Source: Limnephilus marmoratus
Lineage: Eukaryota > Arthropoda > Insecta > Trichoptera > Limnephilidae
Length of the DNA: 64,000 nucleotides
Assembly (NCBI GenBank): GCA_917880885.1
Contig: OU862928.1
Coordinates: forward strand, 9,009,721-9,073,720
Direction of reading: 5' to 3'
In this document: one piece after another, positions 54,796-64,000 of the stretch
How the letters are laid out: every line of letters starts with the position of its first letter
Position numbering within the stretch: the first letter of the stretch is position 1
Notes under the pieces: model-generated
Databases searched by the model: none
What the model saw: only the letters and a program-made list of their open reading frames with translations
Told to the model about the DNA's origin: nothing
Translations under genes and position numbers: made by a program

Positions 54796-56923
54796 CACAA
54801 AAATAAATATGCATAGAAGGTTTGACACGGTTAAGGCGGTACACAACCGTAATAATTTTTGTTTGCTCAAGACTCACATTTTAATTATTTCCGGCGAATT
54901 TGTAACTATAATAACTTTTTTATTTCCATGCCCCTCAAGGAATGCGAGTTATTTTTATTTTAGATTAATAAAAACAGTACGTTATCATTAATATATTTTA
55001 CGTACAACGATTTTAAAACTTTAAAACCCGTTTTTCAACTATAAAGTTAGCGGTAAGCACCAGATTTTATTTTTCTAGACGATGAATTAATAACTTCGGG
55101 AGGACAACATGGAGACACATTTTAAATATTTCCAACACATTCTTCAGAATTAATTAAAATAAACGCGGCAGAAAGGTCGAATCTCCAGACCAGCTAGGGT
55201 GAATTCGACCGTACGTTCGTACAATACGCCGTGCCGCGGCGTATATTTGTTTCCACGCTTTCTTCACTTACGTCGTTAAGATTCCCACTTTATTTTTCTT
55301 CTTCTTTTTTTCTCTGATACGGCAAATTCGATAGTAGGTCTATCCAATACACGGGTCGCGAGTCACAATTTGTATACACGGCTTCTTTACTTACGTCGCG
55401 TCGTTAAGATTCTGAATATATTTTAGGGTATATTATCGTCTTAACTGAAAAGTGTTTCTTATGATAATAATTTTGGAAACAGATAAGAGTTTGGCTATCC
55501 CTTAAATTTAGGGTGCCGCATCCGAGCTCAAAAAGAAGAAGATGGAGAGATATGTAATTACGAATATTAAAGGAGCGCGCTTATATTTAAAGCGATAAAA
55601 TCGATGCGAAATTTGTGAAACAAAACACCAATCGTTTGAAATAGAATAAAAATCTCATGGAAAGCGTCTTAAGTATCATTTAAAGAAACATTGTGAATTT
55701 TTTCACAACTATAACTTGTAAAATAACTGAAACAAACGAGTTTATAATAATTTCCGGAGCATAATTTGAGATTTTTTTCTATCGAGGGAATTTTATATAA
55801 TTTGCGTTTCAGCTTGGAATGCGTCTAGATATTATCTTCAAAAATAAAACATATTTTTTTAAGAGCTAAAAACTTCAAATGTTGAAGGGAGATACATATG
55901 TAAGAAATCGGCAGAAATTCGGGTAGCGGCGGATTTATATGGGGACCGCGAAGTTGAAGAGGAATATAGGATAAGGATAGGAGATGCTCTTGACATACCT
56001 CGATACAAGATAACAAGAAGGATATTACAGAGTATATTATTTTATTATAATGTTTTCAATTTTTAGCATCATTTATCTAGATCCATTTATTATGTTCACA
56101 CTAGACTTCATATTTCATACAAAGTAACTGGATACGCGCCATAAATATATTTGGATCCATTTGGGCATTAATTTCTTTAAATTAATAATTTATGCTATGA
56201 GACCATGAGGGCGCCATCTATGGTTTTTGTATTGTATTGAATTTACCTATGTGATTTGAAATTCAGTATATTCATGCATTTCCTTACCTCTGTGAAGCAG
56301 GCAATTACTTCAGACGGGAGTGTTAGTGAAAAGCCAACAGATGTCACTCATTATCAAATAATTCACCCAATAATTGAATTATTGTTGTTACCTAAGATTT
56401 GGCACGTATTATTAATAGGCAAATTTATATTTCGTTGTTGAAACTTCCTTGCTGTGCGAAACATCTGTTGAGATTATGCAATACCGCCTTGGCAGAAATT
56501 GATATTTTTAATGAAAAGAAGTGTCTTTTGTGTTGGACATCGTGCATGAGCTGCGTTCTCTGAGTGAGTATTGTTTTGTTTTCACTTTGGATTTTGGAAT
56601 TGCTGGGTCAACTGTTTTGTGTCACATAGGGAAGAATTCAATTTTCCTTGATTTACATAGGGTAGTCATTCCCTCGTGTCAGGGGCTATTTACACGCCCC
56701 TACAGTAACAATACTCCATTGGTCACCATGAAACAGCAGCCGCCTAGTATGGTGATCTAATATATCTTCTTTATGTAAAAAAATGTGTTAATTATGTATC
56801 ATGTGTTTTATAAATAAATAAATAAATAAATAAATATTATAGTATAGAGTATAGTATATTATTATAAGAACTTGAGTAGGTGTAATAATAATAAAAATAA
56901 AAACTCAAATTGTGTAAACTTAC
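54796..56923. other. Intron; one LINE-like tail, otherwise nothing recognised
   Basis: AT-rich. About 55255-55420 holds a rough direct repeat of cttacgtcg(tcg)ttaagattc. 55960-56035 matches intron sequence at 41755-41820. An unrecognised segment ends in an (AATA)n tail at 56810-56838, suggesting a retroelement 3' end. Confidence 0.45.
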
Positions 56924-57147
56924 TGTAACAAACAGGAATTTCTGACCATTTTCCATTGCTCAAACAAGTTGTGGTATTTGTCGAAGCAACATAATACGTA
57001 TCACAAAGAAAACCGAATGTATGGTTCACCGAGGAAGTGTTTAATGTGTCAAACAGCATGGTTTCCAAATTTTCCTCTCGTCCTCGAGAATCAGTTTTGT
57101 TTTTAAACCACCCATGCGAAGGATTTAGAACCGGTGGACACGTCACA
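56924..57147 (-). CDS. CCP gene exon, module type A
   Basis: A 224-nt exon, acceptor tttttccag, donor tac a|gtaag, phases 2-1. Encodes one CCP module with cysteines in VTCPPVLNPSHGWF, FGFLCDTYY, TTTCLSNGKW and IPVCYS. The stretch from NTSSVN to the end is nearly the same as in the A exon at 41870-42075, so the two are recent paralogues. This copy has an extra Arg/Glu-rich insert between the first and second cysteines. The next exon that fits by phase and type is the B exon at 43805-44005, about 13 kb away, with the RTE and hAT stack in between. Confidence 0.85.
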
Positions 57148-57185
57148 CTGGAAAAAGGAATATCAGTACATACATTATAATATAC

Positions 57186-57600
57186 TACGGCCAGTCAAAA
57201 ACTAATGCCTCCTATTTTTTTCTTATTAAATAAAGTCAGTTAAATGAAAAAAATGAATTTGGTGCTATTCCTCAAACCTTCATCTACAATTTACTGCAAT
57301 AGTAACTTTCTGCGTCTACAGGTGGCAGCACTGCAGTCGCTTGCAAAATGGTCGGTATAAATGTTCGTATTAGTCAGCGGTCTGTTATTGAATTCATGAA
57401 TGCAGAAGGTGAAACGCCTATTCGCATTCATGAAGGACTAAAAAATTTGGATGGTGATGCAACTGCACAAATATTGTGACCGGAGACGAAATATGGGTTT
57501 CATGGAACTTGAATCAAAGAGGCAGTCAATGGAATGGCATCACACATACTCACCAAGGACGAAAAAATTCAAAACTAAGCGATCGGCAGGGAGTGGGGGG
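57186..57600 (+). pseudogene. Mariner remnant, internally deleted transposase
   Basis: Possible left inverted repeat tacggccagtcaaaaactaatgc at 57186. The transposase starts at 57348 (MVGINVRIS, SVIEFMNAEG, IRIHEGLKNLDGDATA), then jumps by deletion to TGDEIWV and, one frame away, ESKRQSMEWHHTYSPR. The helix-turn-helix start and the first catalytic Asp region remain; the middle and end are lost. Confidence 0.8.
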
Positions 57601-57646
57601 GGGGGGGGGCAAAGGGCGCGAGCAAAGCCGGGGGCAAAAGCTAGTA
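57600..57646 (+). mobile_element. Possible Helitron-type 3' terminus
   Basis: A G-run, then gggcgcgagcaaagccgg ggg with a short GC-rich palindrome and CTAGT end, like Helitron-type 3' ends in arthropods. It abuts the mariner remnant. The other end was not found. Confidence 0.35.
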
Positions 57647-57839
57647 AATTTATAAATAATAACTTACATCGTAACATGTGTTATGTTTTCTTTGTTCTTT
57701 GGAAGTTGAAGTTTGGATGGCATTTGTATTTCATCTAGCATTGAACCTATAAACGCAAAAGCATATTGATTTACAAACATTTGTCAGTAGGCTTCATAAA
57801 TTTGTGACTTGGGATATCCGCATTTCTAATGTGCTTCTA

Positions 57840-58440
57840 ACGGAGGCCCTTTCAAACAATCATAAGCATGCACACTGCACACATCATGCCCCTATTGTGG
57901 AAGCCAAAGTTCTACTGGCTCTTGGCGGTTTCAATTGGCAAGTTAGTTCCGCAAGCTGAGAGATAAAATAGCCTATACTGTCGTTGAAGGAGATAACCAC
58001 AGGGAACATAGAAACTAATGCTTTCTATGATAGTCAAGTTTTCGAACCATCCATGAATCAGTCTGAAGAAATGTTTTACAATGAGCACGTCCCTTCTGAC
58101 CCGTAGATGGTTCATACCGAGCATGCCCAAGAGAAAGTCGGTAGAGTCACGGGTAGTAGCCATACTCCATCAGGTAGAGCAATATCATAAATTTCTTCTG
58201 AATCTTCTCCAAGATGAGGGAATACTTCACTTGGTGCGGACTCCAAACCACAGATCCACTACTCCTAAACAAAGCATTGTATAGTATTGTGAGAACCCGG
58301 ATGTCTCCGAAATTTCTCGCCGTGCGTAGGACAAAACTCGGCATTCTCAGTGAAGTAAAAAAATTCTCGTCAATACGATATGAGCACGAAAAGTTAACCT
58401 ACTATCAAATACAATATCAAGATCTTTCGTAGTGGAGTCA
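57840..58440 (-). pseudogene. LINE RT C-terminal fragment
   Basis: Minus strand: TARNFGDIRVLTILYNALFR, SGSVVWSPHQVKYS and MEYGYYP, then, one frame away, DFLLGMLGMNHLRVRRDV and IVKHFFRLIHG. The thumb and C-terminal region of a Jockey/CR1-group ORF2 with at least one frameshift. Lies just 3' of the exon at 58588 on the gene strand. Confidence 0.75.
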
Positions 58441-58587
58441 CGTACAGACACGTGCAGACACGTACATGCTTGCGAAATAAGAAAAATATCACTATTGAAA
58501 AAACCACCTCATCCACTTTTCCCACCCCCTAAGCAAAATAAAGCCCGGGCAACTCTGGTAGCTTCAGCTTGTATAATATAAATGTAC

Positions 58588-58851
58588 CCACACGTTGGCA
58601 TCGCCGACCAAGAGTTGTCTGTCTGGCAGACGGAAAACTGTGCCGTGGCGTTGTACCCTCGGTCACACCTGTACACAAGTACTGTGTAGTGCTTCACGGT
58701 TGTTCCCGGGGTGACGTCTTCGTTGCCGCTTACGGAGTACCCTCCGTGGGCGGGAAGGTCGGGCAGGGTGCAACCGCCCTCACAAGGTGTGGAAAGGTTG
58801 CGGAGAAGCCCGCCCAGCAAGCAGCCCAGGTTCGTCGTGTCGGAGCACCCA
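58588..58851 (-). CDS. CCP gene exon, Cys-rich lead plus CCP module
   Basis: A 264-nt exon, acceptor aattccag, donor gg|gtacat, phases 2-2. The N-terminal third carries three cysteines (starting GCSDTTNLGC). A standard four-cysteine CCP module follows: GCTLPDLPAHGGY, then YRCDRGY, CQTDNSW and MPTC. NLS and NAT are potential N-glycosylation sites. The 2-2 phasing differs from the later A exons (2-1) and lets it join directly to the A exon at 56924-57147, giving two CCP modules in a row. The region is noticeably richer in G+C than its surroundings. Confidence 0.75.
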
Positions 58852-60650
58852 CTGGAATTATTCAAAGGTTGCCGCTCAAAAACACACATTTGAAGCCTGC
58901 TTACGCAAGAAATCTAGAAATGGCATATCTGTAAATTCTAAAAGGGTATTATAGTAAAATATGCAAGGTTTCCAGAAAAAAGGGTCTTGACTGTCAGAGA
59001 AACGGCTGTTTTTTTCATACAAAATATAATTTTGGATTTGAGGCAAAATACCAAACTGAATAAAGATTAAGAATAATCAAAAAATATTATTAAATGACCC
59101 ATTATTAAACTTGTTCCCTTTGTAAATTATGTCATATTACGTCCTTCCCTTCCCACTCCCGCCTATCCATTGACATCTTTAAGTCTATGTGTAATGTTGG
59201 TTTTTTAAACAATAAACGTGGTTAAAACTAAATATTCCATTAATTTTGACTTAAAATGATGCCACAAAATAAGTTTGCTGTGTGAAGAAGTGAATACTAT
59301 TTTTTTAAACCAAAGCTATATTAAATATCACGTAGGGATGCGTGCTATTTAATTTTTTTTTGTTTTAAATTATGATGTATATGAAAAGGACATATATTCC
59401 CTTTAAATTTGAATCCTATTTTATTTATTTTTTATTATTTCATAAATGTTTACATGTTACATTTTTGCCATTTTTTAACTACCATACTACGTGTTGTGGT
59501 AGTCATACATGAAATATTATTTTATATAAACAGATAATAAAATATAAGAAGAGGAAAGAAAAAAATAACATATTTAGGGATAAATAAAACTAAAAATAGA
59601 TAAAAATAAAAATATAAGAATTGAAAGTAAGCTAAGAAATAAAGAATAAAAAGATAATTTAAAGAAGATTGAAATAAACATGGGTGAGTATTATTCTTCT
59701 TGAAATAAAAATAGAAATAAAATTTGGTAAGTATTCTTCTGCACGAGAGTACATGTTTGTAGTTACTTTTGATATTTGTTCTATGAAAGAAATTGGAAAG
59801 AATGTTAGAGAAAGTAAATTTTTCGGTTTGTTATTTGTAATATTAAGTTAAATTAATTAAATTTGTAATGTAATATATAGTGTCATTTAGAATGCTATCA
59901 TCATTGTAACTTGTTTTGTTTTTCAATTATTTGATTGTAAAATATTAGTTTTTGTTAGAAGAAACCATTCAAAGAAAAGTGATATAAATAAACATAAATG
60001 TCGTTTCTTTGTTAAAAAACCTTGCAACACAAGTGTTTTATTTATAAATTAATAGAAAGGCATTAAACCTCTCAACTTATTATATATATAAAATTAAAGA
60101 ATGGAATTTTGCTAATTTGCTTTATTTTGAGTTAATTATGATTATAAAAAAATTTCTTTCCTAATTTAATATATACAATGAACAATAAAACACCGTTAAA
60201 AAGCGTTTTTTGCGTAGTCATTTTAATTTACATACTATAAAATTTGTGTTCGGACATAAAAAGGTCATCGAAAAATCTAAAAATCTGTGAAAACTTATTT
60301 TGTAATTTATTTTTGAAATCAAAATTATTATACTTTGTAAACTGATTATTTAATAAATAAATTTAAAAAAATATAAAGTTCAAATGTAAGCAGATCAAAA
60401 TGCTCTTTTTAATATCGTTTTTTTATTTATTTTATATGCCACTATGTTTATATAAAAAAATAGCGTAAAAATATTTTTAAAGATTGACCATTTACTCACA
60501 AATGATTGCCCAATTTGCATCTAAAGTCTGAAAATATCGAAATCTTTATGGCCTATATTTTGTAACTTAAAACACATATTGAAGAATTTTACTTAACAAG
60601 AGACCCACATTATTACCCCCAGAACACATTATTGCCGTCTATTTTTTTCG
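58852..60650. other. AT-rich intron, one hairpin, no gene seen
   Basis: Very AT-rich. At 59478-59508 a hairpin actaccatactacgtgttgtggtagt resembles those at 23683-23714 and 28734-28771. Confidence 0.45.
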
Positions 60651-60657
60651 TATAACT

Positions 60658-60701
60658 AATAACCACCCATAGAAGCCAAAAGGTTTCTATGGGTGGTTAT
60701 T
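60658..60701. repeat. 17-bp-stem hairpin
   Basis: Arms aataaccacccatagaa (60658-60674) and its exact complement (60685-60701), with a 10-nt loop. Function unknown; possibly a small foldback element. Confidence 0.7.
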
Positions 60702-60777
60702 TAAAACTTTTGTTACCTTTTTCGCTTTTAGAGAACACTACGTGAATTCCTTGAAAAGGGGGAATTTCACCTATCAA

Positions 60778-60948
60778 GGGGTCGTCCATTAATCACGTGA
60801 GGCTCCAAAGGGGAGGGGGTTCGGAAAAAATCACGAAATATCACGAGGAGGGGGGGGTTAGTCCAAAACCTCCCCACATATCACCAGGGGGGGGAGGGGG
60901 GGGGTTAAAAGTTCCCAAAAAAACATCACGTGATTAATGGACGAAACC
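60778..60948. mobile_element. Small MITE, 171 bp, G-rich interior
   Basis: Ends ggggtcgtccattaatcacg and its near-complement (cgtgattaatggacgaaacc) match at about 21 of 23 positions. The interior is asymmetric, with G-rich runs. Confidence 0.7.
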
Positions 60949-60950
60949 TA

Positions 60951-62567
60951 AGTTGGGTAATTTTTTTAGCTATCTCTCATTATTCCTCCTTCACTGGTTG
61001 CAAATTGCACTTATTACAAACATTTGGGTTTGCGTTTCGTAAAATTCAAAAAAATATTACAATTTGAGAATTATCGTCATCAGAAAACTATAAACTTATT
61101 CGTTTTTACTAATTAACTCATTTATAATTTAGAGTTTTTTTTTTATTGTCAATTATTATGTTTTTTTGTTTATAAGTGAACAAAAATGACACAACATAAT
61201 TAAATAAACAATAAAATAACACAAATTATATTAAAGGAAATACATATTACATATTACATATTATATACATAAAAACTGACATGATTAAAGAAAACATAAA
61301 ATGGCAGAAAATGAAAAACAGGATTAAAGAAAATAGAATAGATACCGTCGCCTTAGTTCGTATTTGTCCAACAGACCATTAGAAAATTTTATAGGAGAAG
61401 GTTTTCTATCATTATTTCAATGAAACATTATGATATTATTCACAAAAAACATGAATCGTACCTAGCTCCACACATTTTCAATATCTTCCTAACACAAACA
61501 AAACCTTACAACACCCCAAATAATCTGAACTAGCTGTTCAAAAATTTTGTAATATTGTTGACTGAAAGGAAAAAAAAATACATTCTAAATATCCTAAAGA
61601 ACTAGCAGAAGAATATTTTATAGACATTAACTTTTCATATAATTACTCACCAAATTTTATAACATTCAATTATAATAAAATATGCAGGGTACTGCTTGCT
61701 AGCAACATTCATTATATAATCATGTACCTACTGTATTAACATTTTTTTATCTCCATGTCAAATCTTATATTACGTATGCAATCTTCTTATGGAAATTTAT
61801 CAAATAATAAAAACAACATGTAAAAATATTTAATATAACAACAATACTATGTGCATGTATATGTACATATATGCATATATCTTTATCTTATTATATACAT
61901 ATACATCTTTTTAATAAATATAATATCTTATTTACCCGCCTCGGAACAGACTCTGTCTAGTGAGGTGGATAAAAAAAAAACAAATAAATATAAATGAAAA
62001 TAAAATAAACGCCCTGGTTGCCGGCACTGAAATTGATAGGTGTTTAGGATAAAGCTATTTCCGTAAAGGTAAAGGTCTCATTAGTTTAAATAATTCTTAG
62101 TTAAATGAATAACTATTATTTTTTATAATTTATTTTTAATTTTAAAATGGAATTTGAACAAAAACAAAAATGGTCTGTTGGACAAATGAGAATTGAAGCG
62201 ACGATACCTACTCTGAAATTAATGTATGTACCTATACAAAAATTATACAATTTCAAATCATAAGATAATGTTCAAGGATAAACGTGATTAAAAAAGGGGA
62301 AAAAAACATAATTTGAATGAGAAAATAACACAACAGGAGTAGAGAGTTAGTTATTAAGAATTTCTATTATTTTTTTCTAATACGTGTTTAGTAAATTGAC
62401 CTGAGGACAAATTGAAAATATCAGCTTCTGAAAAGATATTATTATATTGTATTTTGTGAACGTCCTTCTGAGAAATGAATGTTGAGTGTAGATTGTTTTT
62501 GATGGTGCTAAACCTTAATTATTTAAGGCTCGGCCGTACGGAGAGAATATTATCAGTATGTTTTTAC
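60951..62567. other. Intron with paralogous sequence and a LINE tail
   Basis: 61375-61440 and 62040-62200 match intron sequence at 43015-43240 (agaaaattttataggag, ttagtttaaataattcttagtt). The interruption 61440-61985 ends with a hairpin cctcggaacagactctgtctagtgagg and an A-rich tail, so it is probably a LINE 3' end inserted after duplication. Confidence 0.5.
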
Positions 62568-62604
62568 CTTTCTTTGGGCGGAGCTGGTGAAGAAGAAACC
62601 GGCA
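62568..62604 (-). CDS. CCP gene exon, linker type C (short form)
   Basis: A 37-nt mini-exon with acceptor tttttcag and donor aag|gtaaaa. Phase 1 in, phase 2 out, 11 whole codons reading PVSSSPAPPKE. The Ser/Pro-rich character, size and phases match the 37-nt linker exon at 21773-21809. It is the most 5' exon I can recognise in the window. Its phase-2 end joins the one-base start of the exon at 58588-58851. So short an exon is weak on its own; the support comes from phase agreement and similarity to the other linkers. Confidence 0.55.
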
Positions 62605-62997
62605 CTGAAAAATAATGCACTTATATTTGGATTTGCGCAGATTTTTAAAAAAGATTGGGCACCTACGTATTACATCTGGGTCTTAATGCTAGAAGTGTAT
62701 AATTCATAAATAATCCATAATCATCCATAAACATTCCATAATCCATAACATAATCCACAAACAATCCTCATGGGATGAGATTGTTTATGTATTTCTTGGT
62801 GTAAAAAACGCTTAAGTAAAATTTCGACATGCTATAATTTCAACTCGTCATTATGTTCAATAAGATGGGTAATGTAAGTTGCCATCTTAGATATGGGAAG
62901 GTTAAGTTGGTTTTTACATATGTTCAAGAAGGTGTGTAATGTAAGTTGCCATCTTGAGTACGGGAAGGTTAGGTTAGGTATTATGTATGTTCAATAA

Positions 62998-63106
62998 GTT
63001 CAATAAACTGTCAAATTAGTATAAGCTTTCCCTGACGAAGGAACGTAACCGGTCGGATTTGCGCATCAAATAAGTGGTTTATACAAAGTTAAATTATTTC
63101 ATTTTT
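62998..63106 (+). mobile_element. Penelope-type terminus, hammerhead damaged
   Basis: Matches the right arm of the 44-kb palindrome (agtataagctttccctgacg, caaataagtggtttataca). A 10-nt deletion after ggaacgt removes half of stem II and part of GAAA, so the ribozyme core is broken. Confidence 0.7.
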
Positions 63107-63673
63107 CAATATATTCATATAGAAAATACTGTTAGCAAACTCAGATACTTAAATTATATTTTTAAAAGAATGTGTAACATAGTAAATATAAAAACCATAA
63201 AACTAGTTTATGATGCACTAGTCCATTCATCTCTTTCCTACGGAATAATTGGCTGGGGTGGAGCTTACAATAATCATGTAAAACCTTTAGAAATTGCCCA
63301 AAAATCAATTATTATGATTATGTACAAACAAAAATCGTATGCTTCCAAACAATTGTTTAAGGAAACTGATATTTTGGACCTTAGACAGACCTATGGACTT
63401 CAATGTCTTAAATTTATTTACATGCGTCCAAATAACTTTCTAAAAAATTCCAATCGTACCAGCCAAAGACGTGGCACATGTGAGTATGAAGTGCCCCATT
63501 GCAAAACTAGGTTGTCCCAAAGGCATATTAGTTTTATAGCTCCAAAAATGTATAATTTACTATGTACAACCTTTAAAGAGAACATATGTCAAAATCTTCA
63601 ATCTTATAAAAAATATACAAAAATTTGGCTAAAAAACACTGAAACAGATATTTTTTCTTATAAGTTTAAATAA
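63107..63673 (+). pseudogene. LINE RT C-terminal fragment
   Basis: Reads KLRYLNYIFKRMCNI, YDALVHSSLSYGIIGWGGA, PLEIAQKSIIMIMY and LRQTYGLQCLKFIY to a stop at 63671. Same lineage as 30527-31302. The frame is open for 199 codons but starts inside the thumb region, so it is only a 3' piece. Confidence 0.75.
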
Positions 63674-64000
63674 AGCCATTAAATATATCTATCATTGGAC
63701 AGCTTTTAGAGAAGATTTATAATATTGTTTGCTAGTTTATTTTGTTTGTTTTTTATGTTTTTAAATTGCGCTTGTAACTTTACAAAATTATTCTTACAAA
63801 ACTTACAAATACAATAATAACAGTGTAGACTGTTATTATGCTGTAGCTTTTAAATGCATTTATTCAGTTACTTTTTTTTAAATCCGTAATTTATGTATAC
63901 TTAAAATATTCACTATAACCATAGAAATAAAAATAAAAGTAAAAAATCAATAATATACCCACGCACAGGCATTGCCTTTGTGGAATTTTTTTGTTCATAC
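63674..64000. other. LINE 3' UTR and window edge
   Basis: AT-rich sequence after the LINE stop, with a short hairpin cagtgtagactgttattatgctg at 63820-63845. No further gene seen. Confidence 0.4.

Larger units (their letters stand above)
1..62604 (-). other. Multi-exon CCP/sushi-repeat gene, 17 exons seen, both ends outside the window
   Basis: Host gene assembled by hand from 17 minus-strand exons, each bounded by a polypyrimidine-AG acceptor and a GT donor. Exon kinds repeat as A (four-Cys CCP, phases 2-1), B (six-Cys CCP-like, 1-1) and C (short Ser/Thr/Glu linker, 1-2). All 16 junctions keep one open frame of about 849 codons. CCP modules are secreted or cell-surface binding domains, so the product is very likely extracellular. 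N-glycosylation sequons are common (NGSW, NTSS, NQT). No signal peptide, membrane anchor or stop codon lies in the window, so the ends, total length and name are unknown. It resembles invertebrate sushi-repeat receptors in general; I do not assign an orthologue. Introns reach about 18.7 kb and are packed with mobile elements. Confidence 0.85.

Noticed and set aside
57451..57738. 95-codon frame as a gene
   Set aside because: Out-of-frame remnant of mariner transposase running into a G-run and Helitron-like sequence.

Overview
The window is a piece of an AT-rich, intron-rich animal genome, most likely an insect. The evidence is the mix of retrotransposons (PHD-finger CR1-group, I-type, RTE, R4-type, K02A2.6-like Ty3/Gypsy), hAT, mariner and piggyBac elements, Penelope-type termini, and GT-AG introns. 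I cannot name the species.

The only host gene I can support lies on the minus strand and runs through the whole window. It has 17 short exons (about 2.55 kb of coding sequence in 62.6 kb), and both ends lie outside. It encodes an extracellular complement-control-protein (CCP, sushi) repeat protein built from three kinds of exon that recur in order. 'A' is a four-cysteine CCP module (intron phases 2 then 1). 'B' is a six-cysteine CCP-like module (1 then 1). 'C' is a 31-67 nt Ser/Thr/Glu-rich linker (1 then 2). Every junction in the window is phase-compatible. Paralogous intron sequence shows that A-B-C units arose by tandem duplication. Exons, 5' to 3': 62568-62604, 58588-58851, 56924-57147, 43805-44005, 42835-42901, 41870-42075, 38955-39021, 31605-31816, 29846-30031, 26945-27011, 25967-26178, 23854-24039, 21773-21809, 20647-20807, 19607-19825, 18865-18895, 1-172.

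Nearly all the rest is mobile DNA in the introns. 328-18778 is one nested stack: an I-type LINE split near its 5' end by a Gypsy element, which carries a SINE in its 5' LTR and two CR1-group LINEs, one of which holds a hAT MITE. 19.9-33.3 kb is a duplicated intron and exon region with LINE remnants, small DNA transposons, a tRNA-like gene and a 114-bp-arm palindrome. 33376-38699 is a young Gypsy element on the minus strand with near-identical LTRs. 39-44 kb holds MITEs and a second long palindrome (101-bp arms). 44431-52525 is a second stack: an RTE fragment holds a hAT, which holds another hAT carrying degenerate C2H2 zinc-finger repeats, which holds a Jockey-like LINE. 53274-54787 is a further hAT with an internal minisatellite. 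The right end holds an internally deleted mariner, LINE fragments, a MITE and a damaged Penelope-type terminus.

The most notable structural finding is hammerhead-ribozyme-like cores (CUGANGA, stem II, GAAA, palindromic stem III, short stem I) in four places, two of them inside long perfect inverted repeats, as expected of Penelope-like element termini. All coordinates and TSD/TIR matches were read by eye; no alignment or database search was run.
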